DNA from: Astropecten irregularis
Lineage: Eukaryota; Echinodermata; Asteroidea; Paxillosida; Astropectinidae
Length of the DNA: 64,000 nucleotides
Direction: 5' to 3'
Assembly (NCBI GenBank): GCA_963971285.1
Contig: OZ020261.1
Span: 5,149,983-5,213,982 of the forward strand
Under the pieces are notes generated by a model. The model was given only the letters and a program-made list of their open reading frames with translations. It was not told the origin of the DNA and ran no database searches. The stretch's first letter is position 1. Each line of letters begins with the position of its first letter. This document shows positions 45,811 through 55,491 of this stretch, piece after piece. Position numbers and translations under genes: made by a program.

Positions 45811-46115
45811 GGCATAGGTGGCAAGTGCGTTAGGCAATCGCCTCTCACCAATGTGGCCCGGGTTCGAATCCGGCCTGGGTCATGTGAATAGAGTTGTGCG
45901 TTGGTTCTCTCCTATGCTACGAGGGTTTTTATCCGGGTTCTCCGGTTTTCCTCCCTCCATAAAAATCAAACACTTTCGATCTCAGGCTGTACTCCGTGAT
46001 CATGAGTTGATGTGGCTGGCAGTCAAGGGCGCCCATGAAAGCCTGCTACTCGATCACGTTGAAGTCGCATCCTTCGCAATTCAGCACCCAGCTGCGAGTA
46101 AGGATGATTAGCCTC
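45811..46115 (+). mobile_element. tRNA-derived SINE
   Basis: Box B GGTTCGAATCC at 45861-45871, preceded by a tRNA-like head (GGCAATCGCCTCTCACCAAT). The body has TTTTATCCGGGTTCTCCGG and CTCCCTCC. The head and the next 60 bp recur at 49441-49540. Confidence 0.6.
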
Positions 46116-46740
46116 CCCAAATTATTATACAGGGTGCCCTACACACCGCCCTCTCCTGGTCATGGTGTCCCAACCATCTCTGGGATGACGTACAACACTT
46201 TCCTTTTTACCCAGCATGCTTTACGAGCGCGATTTTTGAACCTCATTTTCAACGTCACAGCCCAAGTTGTTGCAAATTAAGATGCCATAAATGTTGGGGT
46301 TCCATCAACGCAAAATGATAATCGTATACGTCCTTGAAAAAGAATCAATCTTTTCTAACATTATATCGATCATACAAACCAGCAACATTTATTAATCGAC
46401 AAATGAGATATGTGTTACCACTAAAGAACGCCTGCACAACATGCCCAAGACGTCCTAACAATGACTGGGTCCCATGACCATGAACGTTTGAGCATAGAAT
46501 CGATAATTGGAACCAGGTTTGGGTTTTATTTTTAAGAATTTTTATAATACGACAGTGAACCGAACTATTATGCAGCTAAAAGTCAGATGAGTAGGATTTG
46601 AAGCTTCGCATGGTGGAAGTGACGTAATAAAGTAAGGTTTGCGGAGACATCATGTATAAACTCTTCACAGACATGCAGTTCTGGAGAGAACCGGTTGGCG
46701 GTTTGATCTCGATGTACCGGCCACTCTCTCCTGAGAATGG

Positions 46741-47290
46741 CCCGAGTACTTCAAGGTCTGAGTACTGGACCGAGTCCGAGTACATTGCTGTCGAGTCCAA
46801 GTCTTATGTATCGACTCCGAGTACATTCAAGGTCGAGTACAGGGCCGAGTCCGAGTACCAAAGTCAGAGTCCGCGTTCGAGTACTACAGTACCGACGCAC
46901 AGTGCAAACAAATTCATTTTGTTTCACAAAGATGTTTATAATTGGATGTTGATCATGTTGTGCCACTCTTCTCAAAAATAAATGTTTTTCAAACCTTGCA
47001 AATGACACTGTGGTGCTTATTCCATTTGATACTAAACTCTCGATTGATTATCTTTATGATCCCATTGTATGATTTATCGGAAATTGGCAACATTATCAAC
47101 CGTGAAATTGTAACGAAAATTAGGTACTCCCAAAATTCGAGTACATGGAATCGAGAATGGGCCACGTACATTTATTTTCGAGTACTTTTTATCGAGTACG
47201 GGCCAAGTATATTTTATTTTCGAGTACTTTTAATCGATTACGGGCCGAGTATTTATCTGTACTCGAGTTGTACTCGTACGAGTACCACAA
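46741..47290 (+). repeat. GAGTAC-rich tracts (46741-46900 and 47125-47290)
   Basis: Many scattered GAGTAC, CCGAGTCCGAGTAC and TCGAGTAC units, ending in the palindromic ACTCGTACGAGT. Copy B has the same tracts (50042-50200 and 50432-50590). Confidence 0.7.
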
Positions 47291-47670
47291 CACTGCTGGC
47301 TGCAACATTGAGATCTGACTTATCACCGGTTCTTTTCAGAACGAAAGAGTTCGTCTCAGCAAACCTTACTTCATTACCTTTTAAAAGTCAGATTTCTGGA
47401 AGAAATGCAGTTTCCTTCTATGACCACAGTCTGACACGTACTATGCGGATTTACCATTGCAGTTGTAATTAATTTCTTGTGAATTTCTTCGTAAAAAAAA
47501 ACTTTTTTTAAGACTTGATCTTTTATCGTCGACGTTCCAATAAAATAATAATGAATGATGATGAATTCTAACAAATGGTATTGTGAGTTATTTAATGTGG
47601 TCAACGAATTTCGTGAACAACTTCCGGACTTGCATTATTACATGGATTTCCAACATGTAATTATTTTTAA

Positions 47671-48035
47671 AGGGATGGTACAGAATTGGTAAGACAACAT
47701 ACACTTCAAGATCACCATTTCACATAAAACTTACACAGTATATGGTGATGAGAGGAGAAAACATCCCATGAAATGTTTTTGTCTGAAATGCCATATTCGT
47801 TGAGAAATAAATGAAACTATTTTCCGATTGGAATAAATCGCTTCGAAGCGTTTTATTATGAACGCATAATATCGTTGAAATGTGTAAACTGGTTTTCACT
47901 ATTTCCTCGTGACCCAGATGGCTGATTGACCTCAAACTGCTACAGGTGTGTCAGTTAAGGTATACGATGGATTACATAATGTGCTTTCACTGTCAGCAAA
48001 GGTTTTGCCGCAAAAACCAGTTCTGTACCATCCCT
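47671..48035 (+). mobile_element. TTAA MITE family 2, full-length copy (365 bp)
   Basis: TTAA at 47667-47670 and 48036-48039. It begins AGGGATGGTACAGAATTGGT and ends ACCAGTTCTGTACCATCCCT. It holds the palindrome CGCTTCGAAGCG. Confidence 0.88.
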
Positions 48036-48282
48036 TTAAATTCACAGTCACAAGTTGTGATAAAGACTGCGGCACAGTCTCTTCCGTTTCCGTGACCACT
48101 TGCGAAAAGCTGCTTATAGTCATGATATTTGCTTTAATGAGTGACACATTAATTCTTGCCCACGAAAAGCAATTCGACTGCAAAAACTCCTTATGAATAT
48201 AATAATGTTAAGCCAATTTCCCAAACAAACAAAAAACACCGCTTGAAGATTTGGTTGGTAATGCTGGGTTTTTTTCTTTTAA

Positions 48283-48621
48283 AGGTATTATCATACTTTG
48301 GTTTTTGTCAAAGAAATACAGATTCATGGGCAAAAATATCAAGACAGATACAGTAACAGTCATCTGTGAAAATTTCAGTCCCATACGGTGCCCACATTTT
48401 GAGAAAATCGTGAAAAACGTCTTTTCTCTTTAATTTTTGATCTTTTAAAAGATCAAAAAGATTTTTGGTCGTTGTTTTACTCATTTCTGGATAAATACAC
48501 CATTTCAGGCGGAAACATTTTAACGGTAGGTTTCTACTAGCATCATCTTCATACCCTGTAAGTTATACGTAAATCTGAGAACATTTCTGTTTTGGTGTCT
48601 TACCAAAGTATGATACTACCT
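48283..48621 (+). mobile_element. TTAA MITE family 1, present only in duplication copy A (339 bp)
   Basis: TTAA at 48279-48282 and 48622-48625. Termini AGGTATTATCATACTTTGGT and the inverse. The matching place in copy B (53419-53422) has a single TTAA and no element. Confidence 0.9.
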
Positions 48622-48632
48622 TTAACTAAGGG

Positions 48633-49097
48633 CCTGTTTGTTTAACGTATAGGATCACGGATTCTACTGATCCGGTCCCATTTTAGCGTAGGACGTGGAT
48701 CCGCAGATCTGGGATCCTGTGCGTTGAAGTAATTCTCTTCTTTTTGTATTAAGAAACCACCATTAATGTTCACAGATTTACGTATAACTTACAGGGTGTA
48801 AAGATGGCGGTGGTAGAAACATACCGTTAAAATATTTCCGCCTGAAATTGTGTACTTATCCAGAAATTAGTCAAACAACGACCGATTTTTTTTTGGATCT
48901 TTTAAAAGATCAAGAATAAAAGAGAAAAGCGTTAAGAAATACTGTTGTTGTTTTTCACTTTTTTCACAACAAGTGGGCACGTTATGGGACTGAAATTTTC
49001 ACAGAAGACTGTTCTGTATTGATATTTGTGCCCATGAATATGTATTTATTTGATAAAAACCAAAGTGTGATATCACCTTTAAACTAACAGGCCCTAA
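48633..49097. mobile_element. Small GGGCCTGTTTG foldback carrying a family 1 MITE (copy A)
   Basis: The outer ends are GGGCCTGTTTGTTTAAC and, inverted, AAACTAACAGGCCC. GGATC-rich arms (GGATTCTACTGATCC, GATCTGGGATCC) lie between. A family 1 copy (48728-49078) sits at the TTAA near the right end. The left TTAA has become TTGA and the left terminus of the MITE is badly diverged. Confidence 0.7.
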
Positions 49098-49440
49098 GTT
49101 TCCAAGGCTTAGCAAGTTGTTTGTGTTGACGTCACTCTGTGAACCTGGTCGATGTTTTAACAAACGACATCAGATGCTACATGTACATGCCCTATATTAG
49201 TCACCTATATCACACGCTGCCTATGCGCTGTCGAACCCACGCCCTAAGCTGTTCATCTACATTCATTGGTCCTGTTGCCTCCTAAAGGGTCCAACATCAA
49301 ACCTTTCTTGGCACTGCGTCCACCCCCCCCCCCCTCCCCTACATATATCCCTGTTTTGGTTTCTGCACGTCTACAAGTCGGTTGTTTATAGCAACGACGC
49401 GCGCGTCGGTTGCTACGGCCCCAATTTCACCATTTACGGC

Positions 49441-49660
49441 GTCAGGCAATCGTCTCTCACCAATGTGACCGGGTTCGAATCCGGCCTGGGTCATATGTGA
49501 GTAGAGTTGTGCATTGGTTCTCTCCTATGCTACTTGGGTCCCCCCCCATTATGTCGATCATAATCTCAACATTATGTCGATCATAATGTCTAACATTATG
49601 TCGATCATAATGTCTAACATTATGTCGATCATAATGTCTAACATTATGTCGACCATAATG
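49441..49660 (+). repeat. SINE head fragment and 24-bp satellite between the duplication copies
   Basis: 49441-49540 repeats the head of the SINE at 45811 (box B at 49472-49482). From 49553 to 49680 there are about five units of ATTATGTCGATCATAATGTC plus TAAC. The unit is close to a palindrome. Confidence 0.85.
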
Positions 49661-50973
49661 TCTAACATTATGTCGATCGTACAAACCAGCACCATTTGTT
49701 AATTGACAAATGAAAGATGTGTAACCACTTCGCCTCCATAACACTCCCAAGACGTCCTAACCATAACTGGGTCCCATGACCATGAACGTTTGAGCATAGA
49801 ATCGATAATTGGAACCAGGTTTGGGTTTTATTTTTAAGAATTTTTATAATACGACAGTGAACCGAAATATATGCAGCTAAAAGTCAGAAGAGTAGGATTT
49901 GAAGCTTCGCATGGTGGAAGTGACGTAATAAAGTAAGGTTTGCGGAGACATCATGTATAAACTCTTCACAGACATGCAGTTCTGGAGAGAACCGGTTGGC
50001 GGTTTGATCTCGATGTACCGGCCACTCTCTCCTGAGAATGGCCCGAGTACTTCAAGGTCTGAGTACTGGGCCGAGTCCGAGTGCATTGCTGTCGAGTCCA
50101 AGTCCTATGTATCGAGTCCGAGTACATTCAAGGTCGAGTACAGGGCCGAGTCCGAGTACCAAAGTCAGAGTCCGCGTTCGAGTACTACAGTACCGACGCA
50201 CAGTGCAAACAAATTCATTTTGTTTCACAAAGATGTTTATAATTGGATGTTGATCATGTTGTGCCACTCTTCTCAAAAATAATTTTTTTTCAAACCTTGC
50301 AAATGACACTGTGGTGCTTATTCCACTTGAGTACTAAACTCTCGATTGATTATCTTTATGATCCCATTGTATGATTTATCGGAAATTGGCAACATTATCA
50401 ACCGTGAAATTGTAACGAAAATGAGGTACTCCCAAAATTCGAGTACATGGAATCGAGAATGGCCAACGTACATTTATTTTCGAGTACTTTTTATCGAGTA
50501 CGGGCCAAGTATATTTTATTTTCGAGTACTTTTAATCGATTACGGGCCGAGTATTTATCTGTACTCGAGTTGTACTCGTACGAGTACCACAACACTGCTG
50601 GCTGCAACATTGAGATCTGACTTATCACCGGTTCTTTTCAGAACGAAAGAGTTCGTCTCAGCAAACCTTACTTCATTACCTTTTAAAAGTCAGAATTTCT
50701 GGAAGAAATGCAGTTTCCTTCTATGACCACAGTCTGACACGTACTATGCGGATTTATCATTGCAGTTGTAATTAATTTCTTGTGAATTTCTCAGTAAAAA
50801 AAACCTTTTTTTAAGACTTGATCTTCTATCGTCGACGTTCCAATAAAATAATCATGAATGATGATGAATTGTAACCATTGGTATTGTCAGTTATTGAATG
50901 TGGCCAACGGATTTCGTAAACACCTTTCGGAGTTGCATTATTACTTGAATTTCCAACATGTAATTATTTTTAA

Positions 50974-51339
50974 AGGGATGTTACGGAATTGGTAAGACAA
51001 AATACACTTCAAGATCACAGATTCACATAAAACTTACACAGTATAATAGTGATGATAAGAGAAAACATCCCATGAAATGTTTTTGTCTGAAATGCCATAT
51101 TCGTTGAGAAATAAATGAAACTATTTTCCGATTGGAATAAATCGCTTCGAAGCGTTTTATTATGAACGCATAATATCGTTGAAATGTGTAAACGGGTTTT
51201 CACTATTTTCTCGTGACCCAGATGACTGATTGACCTCAAACTTCCACAGGTTTTTTAGTTAAGGTATATGATGGATTACATATTTTGCTTTTACTGTCAG
51301 CAACGGTTTTGTCGCAAAAACTAGTTCTGTACCACCCCT
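50974..51339 (+). mobile_element. TTAA MITE family 2, copy B orthologue (366 bp)
   Basis: TTAA at 50970-50973 and 51340-51343. The position matches the copy at 47671-48035, so it was there before the duplication. Confidence 0.85.
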
Positions 51340-51424
51340 TTAAATTCACAGTCACAAGTTTTGATAAAGACTGTGGCACAGTCTCTACCGTTTCCGGGAC
51401 CACTTACGGAAAGCTGCCTATAGT

Positions 51425-53206
51425 TCTCACAGTTCTTCATTGGCAAAATCGACCAAATTAGGGCCCGTCTTCAGACAGATCAGCCCCTTCGAACTAGAGC
51501 TGTGCCTAGCAGACTATCTCCTTCAACTGATCAGGATGATGAGGATTGCTTGACTTCACTTTCTCCAACTTGTCCTGTAGAGGTTGAAACCATCATCAAG
51601 AAGTCTCCGACCAAGACGTGTACACTCGATCCTATTCCAACTTCTTTTATTAAGCAGAATGCCGATGTATTGGCCTGGCCCATATCAGTTGTTGCAAATG
51701 CATCTCTGCGAGAAGGAAATGTTCCCCATGAGCTAAAATTAGCTCATGTTACACCAGTACTGAAGAAAACATCACTGGACCAAGATGTGTTGAGCAACTA
51801 CAGGCCAATATCCAATCTGCCATTTCTTGCCAAAGTCATTGAGAAAATAGTGGCGAATAGACTCAAAAAAAAATTTTTTCTTGATGAGAATGGGCTTCAT
51901 GAATGTATGCAGTCTGCTTACAAGAAGTCTCACAGTGTTGAAACAGCTCTCGTCAAGATAACGGATGATATCCTCAGAGGAATTGATGACAAGAAGGCTG
52001 TTATGTTGATTCTGTTGGACCAATCGGCTGCTTTTGACACTATCGACCATGATATACTATTGCAGCGGTTGCAAGATGTGTTCAAGATTAAGGGAACAGC
52101 TCTACAGTGGATCAGCTCCTATCTAGATCCCAGACGACAAGCCGTCAACATCAATGGAACCATTTCCCAAGAAGCTGCTTTGAAGTACGGTGTGCCTCAG
52201 GGATCGGTCCTGGGACCACTCCTCTTCACTATGTACACCACCCCTCTTGGAGACATTGCTCGACACCATGGACTCGACGTTCATTTCTATGCAGATGACA
52301 CCCAACTGTATATCAGCTTTGATCCAAGGAATCGGGATGGAGAATTAAGAGCTGCAACCAAGATAAATGCCTGCCTTGACGAAATCAGACAATGGATGAC
52401 ACAAAACTTTGTGAAACTTAATGAAAACAAGACTGAGTACTTGATCATCTGTTCTTCACAAACACGTAGCAAGATCGCTTCTGTTAATGTGACTGCCGGG
52501 GAGGTATCTGTCACTCCGGTCAAGAATGCCCGTAATCTCGGTATCTTCTTTGACGAATCCATGAACCTTGATTACCACATTTCTCGTGTATGCCAGACAG
52601 CGTATTTCCAGCTACGCAAAATAGCAGCAATCAGATCACTACTCACACGTGCAGCTGCTGAGAGTCTGATTCATTCCCTCATTTCATCACGGCTTGATTT
52701 TTGCAACAGTCTTCTTGTAGGCCTTCCAGCATCTTCACTCAACAGACTACAAGCTGTTCAAAATGCTGCCGCACGTCTTCTCACCAGAGGTAAAAAATAT
52801 GAGCACATCACGCCAATCTTGACAGAACTGCACTGGTTACCAGTACAGTACCGAATAAAATACAAGATCTTGCTGCTAACCTTCAAGACCATACACAATC
52901 TGGCTCCAAAGTACCTTACAACTCTTATTGAAGAACGCCATCGACGGCCTGGCTTACGCACTCCAGGAATTGTCCTCCAGGTTCCTTTGACAAGACTGAG
53001 GACATATGGGGACCGTGCCTTCTCATCAGTAGCTCCACGGCTATGGAACTCACTCCCCCCTGCTCTCCAAAATACCACGGGGCTTGAAAGCTTCAAATCC
53101 GGTCTCAAAACCTACTTTTTTCAGCAATTTTGTGATTAATAACTATTGGTGGAGCCGGCGCCTTTGAATGTGTTACACAGATACATGGCGCTATATAAAT
53201 GCTATG

Positions 53207-53258
<52 letters not shown>
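51425..53258 (+). mobile_element. 5'-truncated L2/CR1-like LINE, young insertion
   Basis: Exact edges come from comparison with copy A. TATAGT flanks the insertion (51419-51424 and 53259-53264) and occurs once at the empty site in copy A (48114-48119). The 3' end is GGCGCTATATAAATGC followed by an (ATC)n tail of about 50 bp. L2 and CR1 type elements typically end in short tandem repeats and not in poly(A). The element is 1,834 bp and lacks the endonuclease part. Confidence 0.9.
51427..53139 (+). CDS. LINE reverse transcriptase, C-terminal 570 residues, intact frame
   Basis: The frame is open from the first codon inside the insertion to TAA at 53139, with no stop or frameshift. In order it shows the linker after the endonuclease, the fingers (NYRPISNLPFLAKVIEKI), the palm with LDQSAAFDTIDHDIL, GVPQGSVLGPLLF and the catalytic FYADDTQLY, then a thumb with NLGIFFDESMNLDYHI, and the conserved C-terminal block ending near FKSGLKTYFFQQF. 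The protein would copy element RNA at a nicked target, but this copy lacks the endonuclease and a promoter, so it is probably not expressed as an enzyme. There is no in-frame ATG near the beginning; reading starts only because the insertion was truncated there. It is the least decayed retroelement in the window. Confidence 0.85.
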   Translation, partial: SQFFIGKIDQIRARLQTDQPLRTRAVPSRLSPSTDQDDEDCLTSLSPTCPVEVETIIKKSPTKTCTLDPIPTSFIKQNADVLAWPISVVANASLREGNVPHELKLAHVTPVLKKTSLDQDVLSNYRPISNLPFLAKVIEKIVANRLKKKFFLDENGLHECMQSAYKKSHSVETALVKITDDILRGIDDKKAVMLILLDQSAAFDTIDHDILLQRLQDVFKIKGTALQWISSYLDPRRQAVNINGTISQEAALKYGVPQGSVLGPLLFTMYTTPLGDIARHHGLDVHFYADDTQLYISFDPRNRDGELRAATKINACLDEIRQWMTQNFVKLNENKTEYLIICSSQTRSKIASVNVTAGEVSVTPVKNARNLGIFFDESMNLDYHISRVCQTAYFQLRKIAAIRSLLTRAAAESLIHSLISSRLDFCNSLLVGLPASSLNRLQAVQNAAARLLTRGKKYEHITPILTELHWLPVQYRIKYKILLLTFKTIHNLAPKYLTTLIEERHRRPGLRTPGIVLQVPLTRLRTYGDRAFSSVAPRLWNSLPPALQNTTGLESFKSGLKTYFFQQFCD

Positions 53259-53520
53259 TATAGTCATCATATTTGCTTTAATAAGTGACACATTAATTCT
53301 TGCCCACGAAAGCAATTCGACTGCAAAAACTCCTTATGAATGTTAAGCCAATTCCCAAGCAAACAAAAAGCACCGCTTGAAGATTTGGTTGGTAATGCTG
53401 TTTTGTTTTTTTGTTTTTTTAACTAAGGGCATGTTTGTTTAACGTACAGGATGACGGATTCTACTGATCCGGATCCCATCCCAAGACGTGGATCCGCAGA
53501 TCTGGGATCCTGTGCGTTAA

Positions 53521-53884
53521 AGGTAGTATCATACTTTGGTACAGTATTAAGAAACCAACATTAATGTTCACAGATTTACGTATAACTTACAGGGTATGAA
53601 GATGGTGGTGGTAGAACCATACCGTTACAATTTTTCCGCCTGAAATGGTGTATTTATCCAGAAATTAGTAAAACAACGACCGAAAATCTTTTTGATCTTT
53701 TAAAAGATCAAAAAATAAAAGAGAAAAGACTTAAGAAATACTGTTGTTGTTTTTCACTTTTTTCACAACAAGTGGGCACATTGTGGGACTGAAATTTTAA
53801 CAGATGACTGTTATTGTATCTGTCTTGATATTTGTGCCCATGAATCTGTATTTCTTTGATAAAAACCAAAGTGTGATATTACCA
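53521..53884 (-). mobile_element. TTAA MITE family 1, copy B orthologue (364 bp)
   Basis: TTAA at 53517-53520 and 53885-53888. It lies inside the GGGCCTGTTTG-type foldback (from 53430), as in copy A. Confidence 0.85.
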
Positions 53885-54381
53885 TTAAACAGACAGGCTT
53901 TAAGTTTCCCAGGCTCAGCAAGTTGTTTGTGTTGACGTCACTGTGAACCTGGTCGATGTTTTAACCAACGACATCAGATGATGCATGTACATGCCCTATA
54001 TCAGTCACCTATATCACACGCTGCCTATGCGCTGTCGAACCCACGCCCTAAGCTGTCCATCTACATTCATCGGTCCTGTTCCCTCCAAACCGGTCTAACA
54101 TCAAACCTTTCTTGGCACTGCGTCCACCCCCACCCCCCATACCCCCCCCCCCCCCCCACCCCTTGTACGTAATATCCCTGTTTTGGTTTCTGCACGTCTA
54201 CAAGTCGGTTGTTTATAGCAACGACGCGCGCGTCGGTTGCTACGGCCCCAATTTCACCATTTACGGTTTCTCTCTTCATTAACTCAAAACAAACACGAGT
54301 GCCCCGCATCTATGCCTCCACAAACATTGCCCACGATAGAACATCGGCATATTCCTAGAACAGAGTGACAGAGATGACGTC

Positions 54382-54576
54382 ATGATCCTATATAGTGCCA
54401 AAGATATGAGAGGAAAACGTAAATCCATCATCGGTTCGAGAATCATGAGCGTTGTTGGTCTCAAAGCTGGCGCCATGTTCCGTGCAACGGCCCGTCGTGG
54501 TGATCCTTTAGTACAAGAGGTGGAGGCGCAAACGGCAGCCGTTAGCCAGGAACTCCAGGAAACGATGGCGGTATGA
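54382..54576 (+). CDS. Possible small exon or short protein (64 aa)
   Basis: The frame is open from 54340, with ATG at 54382 (G at -3). The product is polar and helix-prone (RGKRKSIIGSRIM, then LVQEVEAQTAAVSQELQETM), unlike the repeat-derived ORFs nearby. Just before the TGA, GCG/GTATGA at 54570-54571 could be a splice donor in phase 0, so this may be an exon and not a whole gene. It does not join in phase with the ORF at 57791 through the nearest acceptor I can see. It starts just outside the end of the segmental duplication (54266). No family recognised; it could be chance. Confidence 0.22.
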   Translation: MILYSAKDMRGKRKSIIGSRIMSVVGLKAGAMFRATARRGDPLVQEVEAQTAAVSQELQETMAV

Positions 54577-55371
54577 ACAAACGATACGACTGCGTGTGAG
54601 TTCCCTATACCGCAAAGAATCAACAGCCCTCCTAGGAATCAAATTCCTGCCGCAAATCCAATTTCCTCCTTTTCACTTCTCAACGGAAACGCAGACATTT
54701 TTTTAGTAAAATTACAACGACTGTTGCGTATATGAGTCTGTAGCATTGTCGCGTTTTATAAAAATTGGATTATCCCTCGAAGATTATTGGCAATTGAAGT
54801 ATCAAGATGCATCAAGATGGAGTGTGTGGCTTTGTATTCTGACAATTGGTATGCAGATTAGTTCGAGGTTTGTCCGTACTTTGACACTTCTTATAATTGT
54901 CGTACTTTTGGTAAGGGTTCAACGTTTCAACTAGCATTGATACTAACATTGAGACTGAAAAAAAAGTCCCCCTTGGAACCGATCCACGCAACAATAGCGT
55001 GTGACGTCACCTATAGGCTGGCACCATAGTATACTGTGTGGCGTTCTGCATGTGACGTAAGCAAGGTTTTTCGTCGCGAAAAGTGGGGTGCTAAATTATG
55101 GGTCTAAAATGCCTCCTCTTTCTATAGACAATGTTTTTATCACAAACAGTGGTAGACAGGTTGAGTTTTATAACAATACAGATGTATTTATCTTCATATG
55201 AGATTTGATTACAGTAAACCTTTAACCAGAAGTGCGACGAAATAAGAACTGCGAAAGTACGAACGAATATTACATTAGTGTTTCTGCAAACAGATCCACA
55301 TACAAGATGGAATATTTTGTTTGAAAAGTTTTGTTTGAAACCAAACTTGGATCTGTTACGGTGAATACAGT
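54577..55371. other. Intergenic, no recognised feature
   Basis: AT-rich sequence. Nothing supported. Confidence 0.3.
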
Positions 55372-55491
55372 TGGAGTTAGGAGGACCTGACGTTTCGATC
55401 CTAGCAGGATGTTACGCAAACTAAGGCAAATAGGTTTAGCATTTGAGAAAGATCCTGCGAAAGATCGAAACGTCAGACCCTCCTAACTCCA
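55372..55491. mobile_element. Foldback with GGAGTTAGGAGG ends (about 120 bp)
   Basis: It begins TGGAGTTAGGAGGACCTGAC, GTTTCGATCCTAGCAGGAT, and ends with the inverse: GATCCTGCGAAAGATCGAAA, CGTCAGACCCTCCTAACTCC. The most complete copy of the motif seen at 17357, 22736 and 34940. Confidence 0.7.

Larger units (their letters stand above)
46354..49439 (+). repeat. Segmental duplication, copy A (3.1 kb)
   Basis: It matches 49661-54266 in the same orientation at high identity, from TCTAACATTATNTCGATC to CACCATTTACGG. It contains a GAGTAC-rich tract, a family 2 TTAA MITE (47671-48035), a family 1 TTAA MITE not found in copy B (48283-48621), and a GGGCCTGTTTG foldback with a family 1 copy inside (48633-49097). 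ORFs within it are duplicated along with it and look non-coding. Confidence 0.9.
49661..54266 (+). repeat. Segmental duplication, copy B (4.6 kb with LINE insertion)
   Basis: The partner of 46354-49439. Without the LINE and its target repeat it is about 2.77 kb; copy A without its private MITE is about 2.74 kb, so the two agree. It contains the family 2 MITE 50974-51339 and the family 1 MITE 53521-53884. Confidence 0.9.

Noticed and set aside
46652..46981. 109-codon ORF found in both duplication copies (also 49953-50282), suggesting conservation
   Set aside because: It covers the GAGTAC-rich tract and is shared only because the segment was duplicated; several frames are open.
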